Below, in pieces: positions 5,971 to 8,222 of a DNA stretch of 8,222 nucleotides (its first letter is position 1; each line of letters starts with the position of its first letter). The stretch covers positions 1 through 8,222 of the forward strand of contig JAKAVI010000311.1 in NCBI GenBank assembly GCA_021817355.1, in the 5' to 3' direction. This DNA comes from Pseudomonadota bacterium (GTDB lineage Bacteria > Pseudomonadota > Alphaproteobacteria > Micropepsales > Micropepsaceae). The notes below the pieces were generated by a model. It made no database searches. It was not told the DNA's origin and saw nothing but the letters and a program-made list of their open reading frames with translations. The translations under genes and the position numbers were made by a program.

Positions 5971-6762
5971 ATGTTTCACCTCATCGCCAAACTGTTCTGG
6001 CTCGTCTGTGCACCAGCCAATCTTATCGTCTGGCTGGTCCTCAGCGCAGCACTCCTCGTCGTCCTGCGTCGCCAGCGCCTGGCGGGCAGTGTCGTCCTGA
6101 CCGCCGCCGCACTCGCCCTTCTGTTCGCAGTTTTGCCAACTGGAAACCTGCTGCTGCGCCCGCTCGAAGATGAATACCCCCGTCGCCCGCTACCGTCCCG
6201 CATCGACGGCATAGTGGTGCTCGGAGGTGGCCTCAAATCCTCAGTCCTGCGCAGCCGCGGAACTTTGGGGGAGGATGAGAGCATCGAGCGGCTCTTGGCC
6301 GCCTATGACCTCGCGCGCCGACATCCAAAGGCTCGGGTCATCTTTTCCGGCGGCCGGGGCGGGCTTACGACCAAACTGCCAGAAGCCGTGATGGCAGGCT
6401 ATGTCTGGCGGGACATGGGGCTTGATCCGCGCCGGCTCACCCTCGAGTCGCGCGCCCGCGATACCTGGGAAAATCTCCTTTATTCGCGGGCGCTTGCAGA
6501 CCCAAAGCCAGGAGCCATTTGGGTTCTGGCGACCTCGGCCTATCACCTGCCACGGGCCATGGGCATCGCGCGCCAACTGGGCTGGAACATGCTTCCCTGG
6601 CCAACCGACTATGTAACCCGTGCCCATGGTGAACAGTGGTGGCCGGCTGCCGCGCGCAATCTCCACGAGACTGATCTGGCCCTGCACGAATGGATTGGCC
6701 TTTTGGTCTATCGTCTCACCGGCCGCTGGGCGGAGCAGCTCCAACCGCCTCCGGCGCGCTGA
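5971..6762 (+). CDS. YdcF/ElyC family DUF218 membrane protein
   Basis: This is a 263-aa protein with two N-terminal membrane segments (about residues 8-32 and 38-57) followed by a DUF218 domain. That is the arrangement of E. coli ElyC, an envelope-biogenesis factor needed for normal peptidoglycan synthesis in the cold. DUF218 landmarks are DGIVVLGGG (79-87), ARVIFSGGRGG (121-131), ESRARDTWENLLYS (159-172) and ATSAYHLPRAM (187-197). The Gly-rich strands and the E.RA.DT.EN block match the family core. The domain probably lies on the periplasmic side, as in ElyC. Its biochemical activity is not established for the family. It sits 24 bp behind cobA. Its last 47 bp overlap, in the opposite sense, the 3' end of the DUF1289 gene. 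Function in this organism is inferred only from family membership. Confidence 0.88.
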   Translation: MFHLIAKLFWLVCAPANLIVWLVLSAALLVVLRRQRLAGSVVLTAAALALLFAVLPTGNLLLRPLEDEYPRRPLPSRIDGIVVLGGGLKSSVLRSRGTLGEDESIERLLAAYDLARRHPKARVIFSGGRGGLTTKLPEAVMAGYVWRDMGLDPRRLTLESRARDTWENLLYSRALADPKPGAIWVLATSAYHLPRAMGIARQLGWNMLPWPTDYVTRAHGEQWWPAAARNLHETDLALHEWIGLLVYRLTGRWAEQLQPPPAR

Positions 6763-6940
6763 GCCCAGCGGCACGCCGGCGACCGGGCAATTGAGCCATT
6801 ACCTGCGCCCGCTCTTCGGGGCTCATGGCCACCCACCCGCCGATCTCGCGCAATGTCCGTCCGCAGCCGCGGCATAACTGGCTACGCGGATCTATCTGGC
6901 AAACAGAGATACAGGGCGTCGCAATCGGGACGGTCGGCAT
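6716..6940 (-). CDS. DUF1289 domain-containing small cysteine protein
   Basis: This 74-aa protein has the full DUF1289 signature, PCISVCxIDP...LCRGCGRTLxEIxxWxxMSPEER. The four conserved cysteines are Cys10, Cys14, Cys23 and Cys26, in a C-x3-C-x8-C-x2-C arrangement suggesting binding of a metal or Fe-S cluster. No function is established for the family, and no signal peptide or membrane segment is present. The variable C-terminal tail (about residues 52-74) is Ala/Pro/Gly/Arg-rich, and its last part is encoded antisense to the end of the DUF218 gene. The ATG at 6940 has an AGG 8 nt upstream. The second VOC gene stops 43 bp upstream on the same strand, so it may be the last gene of that transcript. 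Despite its small size the cysteine pattern makes the call secure. Confidence 0.9.
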   Translation of the reverse strand: MPTVPIATPCISVCQIDPRSQLCRGCGRTLREIGGWVAMSPEERAQVMAQLPGRRRAAGLSAPEAVGAAPPSGR

Positions 6941-6983
6941 GACCGTGACCTAAGCCGCTCTCGACGCCCCGTCAATGCATCAC

Positions 6984-7349
6984 TCAGCCCATTTTGAAAA
7001 CGCAGAGCTTGTTGCCGTCCGCATCGCGGAAATAAGCTCCGTAGAAGGTGGGAAGCCGCTGGCCCGGAGCCCCTTCGTCGACTGCGCCCAGCGACAGCGC
7101 CTTGGCATGCACCTTGTCGACCGCTTCCTTGGTGGGGGCACTGAGTGCCACCATGGTGCCATTGCCGCTTGTGCTCGCCTTGCCGTCATAGGGCTTGCAG
7201 ATCGCGAGCATGCCGCCCTGACCGTTGCCATAAAACTGGATGCGGTCACTGTTGAACAGCCGCTTGCCACCCAATTCGGCAAGCAGGCCGTCATAAAACG
7301 CAAGCGCTTTGTCATAATTGTTGGTTCCAAGCGTGACATACCCCAACAT
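6984..7349 (-). CDS. VOC family (glyoxalase/bleomycin-resistance fold) protein
   Basis: This is a 121-aa single-domain vicinal-oxygen-chelate protein of the short cytosolic type common in proteobacteria. It begins MLGYVTLGTNNYDKALAFYD, contains GNGTMVALSA (62-71), and ends in TFYGAYFRDADGNKLCVFK (101-119). At the usual metal-ligand positions of VOC enzymes I see Tyr4 in the first strand and Leu/Cys115-116 in the last strand, rather than His and Glu. A metal-dependent glyoxalase-type reaction is therefore doubtful, and it may bind a ligand without catalysis. AGGAG lies 6 nt before the ATG at 7349. It follows the other VOC gene by 32 bp on the same strand and is probably co-transcribed with it and the acyl-CoA dehydrogenase. 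Substrate unknown. Confidence 0.88.
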   Translation of the reverse strand: MLGYVTLGTNNYDKALAFYDGLLAELGGKRLFNSDRIQFYGNGQGGMLAICKPYDGKASTSGNGTMVALSAPTKEAVDKVHAKALSLGAVDEGAPGQRLPTFYGAYFRDADGNKLCVFKMG

Positions 7350-7355
7350 GAAACT

Positions 7356-7360
7356 CTCCT
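7356..7360 (-). promoter_or_regulatory. Ribosome binding site of the second VOC gene
   Basis: On the minus strand this reads AGGAG, 6 nt before the ATG at 7349. It is one of the few clear Shine-Dalgarno sequences in the window, implying independent and efficient initiation even though the gene lies inside an operon. Confidence 0.65.
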
Positions 7361-7369
7361 TTGTGGATG

Positions 7370-7390
7370 CGGAACTGGCTCTCAGTTCCG
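7370..7390 (-). promoter_or_regulatory. Intercistronic hairpin over the stop codon of the first VOC gene
   Basis: CGGAACTG (7370-7377) and CAGTTCCG (7383-7390) form a perfect 8-bp stem with a 5-nt loop. On the minus strand the hairpin includes the TGA of the upstream VOC gene and ends about 10 nt before the Shine-Dalgarno of the next. No T-tract follows. It may stabilise an mRNA end or set the relative expression of the two genes. Confidence 0.4.
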
Positions 7391-7771
7391 GAAGTTCATT
7401 TCTATCATGATACCGTTTGGATCGCGCACGAACAGCTGCTGCAAGCCGATTTCGGCGATACGATTTTCACGGTAGGCGATGTTATGCGCCTGCAGGCGGC
7501 CTATCAGCTCCGGCGCATCACGACCATAAAAAGCGATATGATCGAGGGCCGCGCCCCCCGGAGAAAATTCACCCCGCCTGTTCTCGGCCAGCCGTCCCTC
7601 ACCTCCGACCAGGTGAACGACTGCGTGCCCGCCACTGTAAAGCCAGTAACCTGGAAAGCCGAGATCGGGTCGACCACCCTCCGTCAGTCCCAGCACGTTA
7701 CAGTAAAAGGCACGCGTCGCTTCAAGATCCTCACTCAGGATCGTGACGTGATCGAGACCAGCCAGCGGCAT
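7382..7771 (-). CDS. VOC family metalloprotein (glyoxalase/dioxygenase superfamily)
   Basis: This 129-aa protein has the two-module VOC fold. Its first strand LDHVTI and third-module strand LDHIAF supply His8 and His78. His53 (HAVVHL) and Glu124 (GIMIEMNF) occupy the other two ligand positions, so a divalent metal site is plausible. The C-terminal RDPNGIMIEMNF (116-127) is typical of glyoxalase-like and fosfomycin-resistance-like members. I chose the ATG at 7771 because it follows the acyl-CoA dehydrogenase stop after one base (TGACATG) and starts just before the first strand; the open frame upstream overlaps that gene and has no VOC character. Tight coupling to an acyl-CoA dehydrogenase suggests a related substrate, perhaps an epimerase-like or ring-modifying step, but the reaction is not identifiable. 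Confidence 0.88.
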   Translation of the reverse strand: MPLAGLDHVTILSEDLEATRAFYCNVLGLTEGGRPDLGFPGYWLYSGGHAVVHLVGGEGRLAENRRGEFSPGGAALDHIAFYGRDAPELIGRLQAHNIAYRENRIAEIGLQQLFVRDPNGIMIEMNFRN

Positions 7772-7772
7772 G

Positions 7773-8222
7773 TCACCGCCCGGATGGCATTTTATTGAAC
7801 GGCACATCCTTGTCGACACGTACATCCTGCGGCAGCCCGAGCACACGCTCGGCGATGATGTTACGCAGGATTTCGTCGGTACCTCCGGCGATCCGCAGTC
7901 CCGGTGCGCTCAACCATCCCAGCTGGAACATGCCGCCAAACGGGGCCTCCTCGCCCCTGAGGCTGCCCAATTCGCCTTCCAGTTCTGTGGCGTAGGCCGT
8001 CAGATCCTGCAGCTTGGCCGCAACGACGATCTTGGCGATCGAGGCTTCCGGCCCAGGCTGCTGACCGCGTGAAAGCGCCGTCATGGTGCGATAGGTCGTA
8101 TATTTGAGACCGGCCGAACGCACATACCAGTCGGCAATCTTCTCGCGCACGGCCGCATTGCGCAGTGCCGGACCCTCCTCCAGCTCAAGATCGCGGGCCA
8201 ACTGTAACAGCTGCGGCACGTC
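7773..8222 (-). CDS. Acyl-CoA dehydrogenase, C-terminal part (cut by window edge)
   Basis: The frame runs off the right edge, so only the last 149 residues of a protein that is usually about 380-400 aa are visible. They cover the C-terminal helical domain of an FAD-dependent acyl-CoA dehydrogenase, which introduces an alpha,beta double bond in a CoA thioester. The GPEASIAKIVVA segment and the closing RIAGGTDEILRNIIAERVLGLP are diagnostic. In medium-chain enzymes the catalytic Glu precedes the GT of this closing motif (EGT). Here that position is Gly (GGT), so the base must come from elsewhere, as in isovaleryl/long-chain types, or from a partner subunit. The N-terminal and middle domains needed to decide are outside the window. 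The TGA at 7773-7775 is one base from the start of the first VOC gene, indicating an operon with it. Confidence 0.92.
   Translation of the reverse strand, partial: DVPQLLQLARDLELEEGPALRNAAVREKIADWYVRSAGLKYTTYRTMTALSRGQQPGPEASIAKIVVAAKLQDLTAYATELEGELGSLRGEEAPFGGMFQLGWLSAPGLRIAGGTDEILRNIIAERVLGLPQDVRVDKDVPFNKMPSGR

Noticed and set aside
7772..7846. Longer start for the first VOC protein
   Set aside because: The extra residues are antiphase translation of the acyl-CoA dehydrogenase end and precede the first VOC strand without family support.
1..8222. CRISPR arrays, tRNA or rRNA genes, phage or toxin-antitoxin modules
   Set aside because: No spaced direct repeats, cloverleaf sequences, or recognisable phage or toxin-antitoxin proteins were found on either strand.

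Overview
The window looks like ordinary chromosome of a GC-rich alphaproteobacterium. The evidence is the combination of a stand-alone uroporphyrinogen-III methyltransferase (CobA type), a DUF1289 small cysteine protein, a long (about 500 aa) phosphomannomutase/phosphoglucomutase with the TASHNxNGWTGVK signature, a DusA and a TauE/SafE permease. The order and genus cannot be fixed from the sequence alone. I see no phage genes, insertion sequences, CRISPR arrays, tRNAs or rRNAs.

Layout, left to right. Positions 1-259 hold no gene I can defend. An SDR oxidoreductase (minus strand, 260-1033) is followed by a gene-poor gap of about 500 bp. Next comes a plus-strand pair, dusA (tRNA-dihydrouridine synthase A, 1535-2518) and a TauE/SafE permease (2518-3354), which overlap by one base. 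A hairpin-bearing 95-bp interval separates this pair from a convergent phosphomannomutase/phosphoglucomutase (minus, 3450-4958). A 118-bp AT-rich divergent promoter region then leads to a second plus-strand pair, cobA (5077-5946) and an ElyC/YdcF-like DUF218 membrane protein (5971-6762). The 3' end of the latter overlaps that of a convergent DUF1289 gene (minus, 6716-6940) by 47 bp. The rest is a minus-strand run read from the right edge: the C-terminal part of an acyl-CoA dehydrogenase (7773-8222, cut by the window), a VOC protein one base behind it (7382-7771), a second VOC protein (6984-7349), and then the DUF1289 gene.

Functionally the window mixes housekeeping and accessory metabolism. 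It covers tRNA modification, organic-anion or sulfur-oxyanion export, sugar-phosphate supply for surface polysaccharide, siroheme/cobalamin precursor synthesis, envelope biogenesis, and a small acyl-CoA cluster whose VOC partners may act on the same substrate family. No multi-gene system of an undescribed type is evident. The items most worth checking are small: a GNRA-capped hairpin just upstream of dusA, an AT-rich inverted repeat overlapping the probable cobA promoter, a Gly-to-Cys change in the metal loop of the phosphomutase, an intercistronic hairpin over the stop codon of the first VOC gene, and the convergent coding overlap at ydcF/DUF1289.
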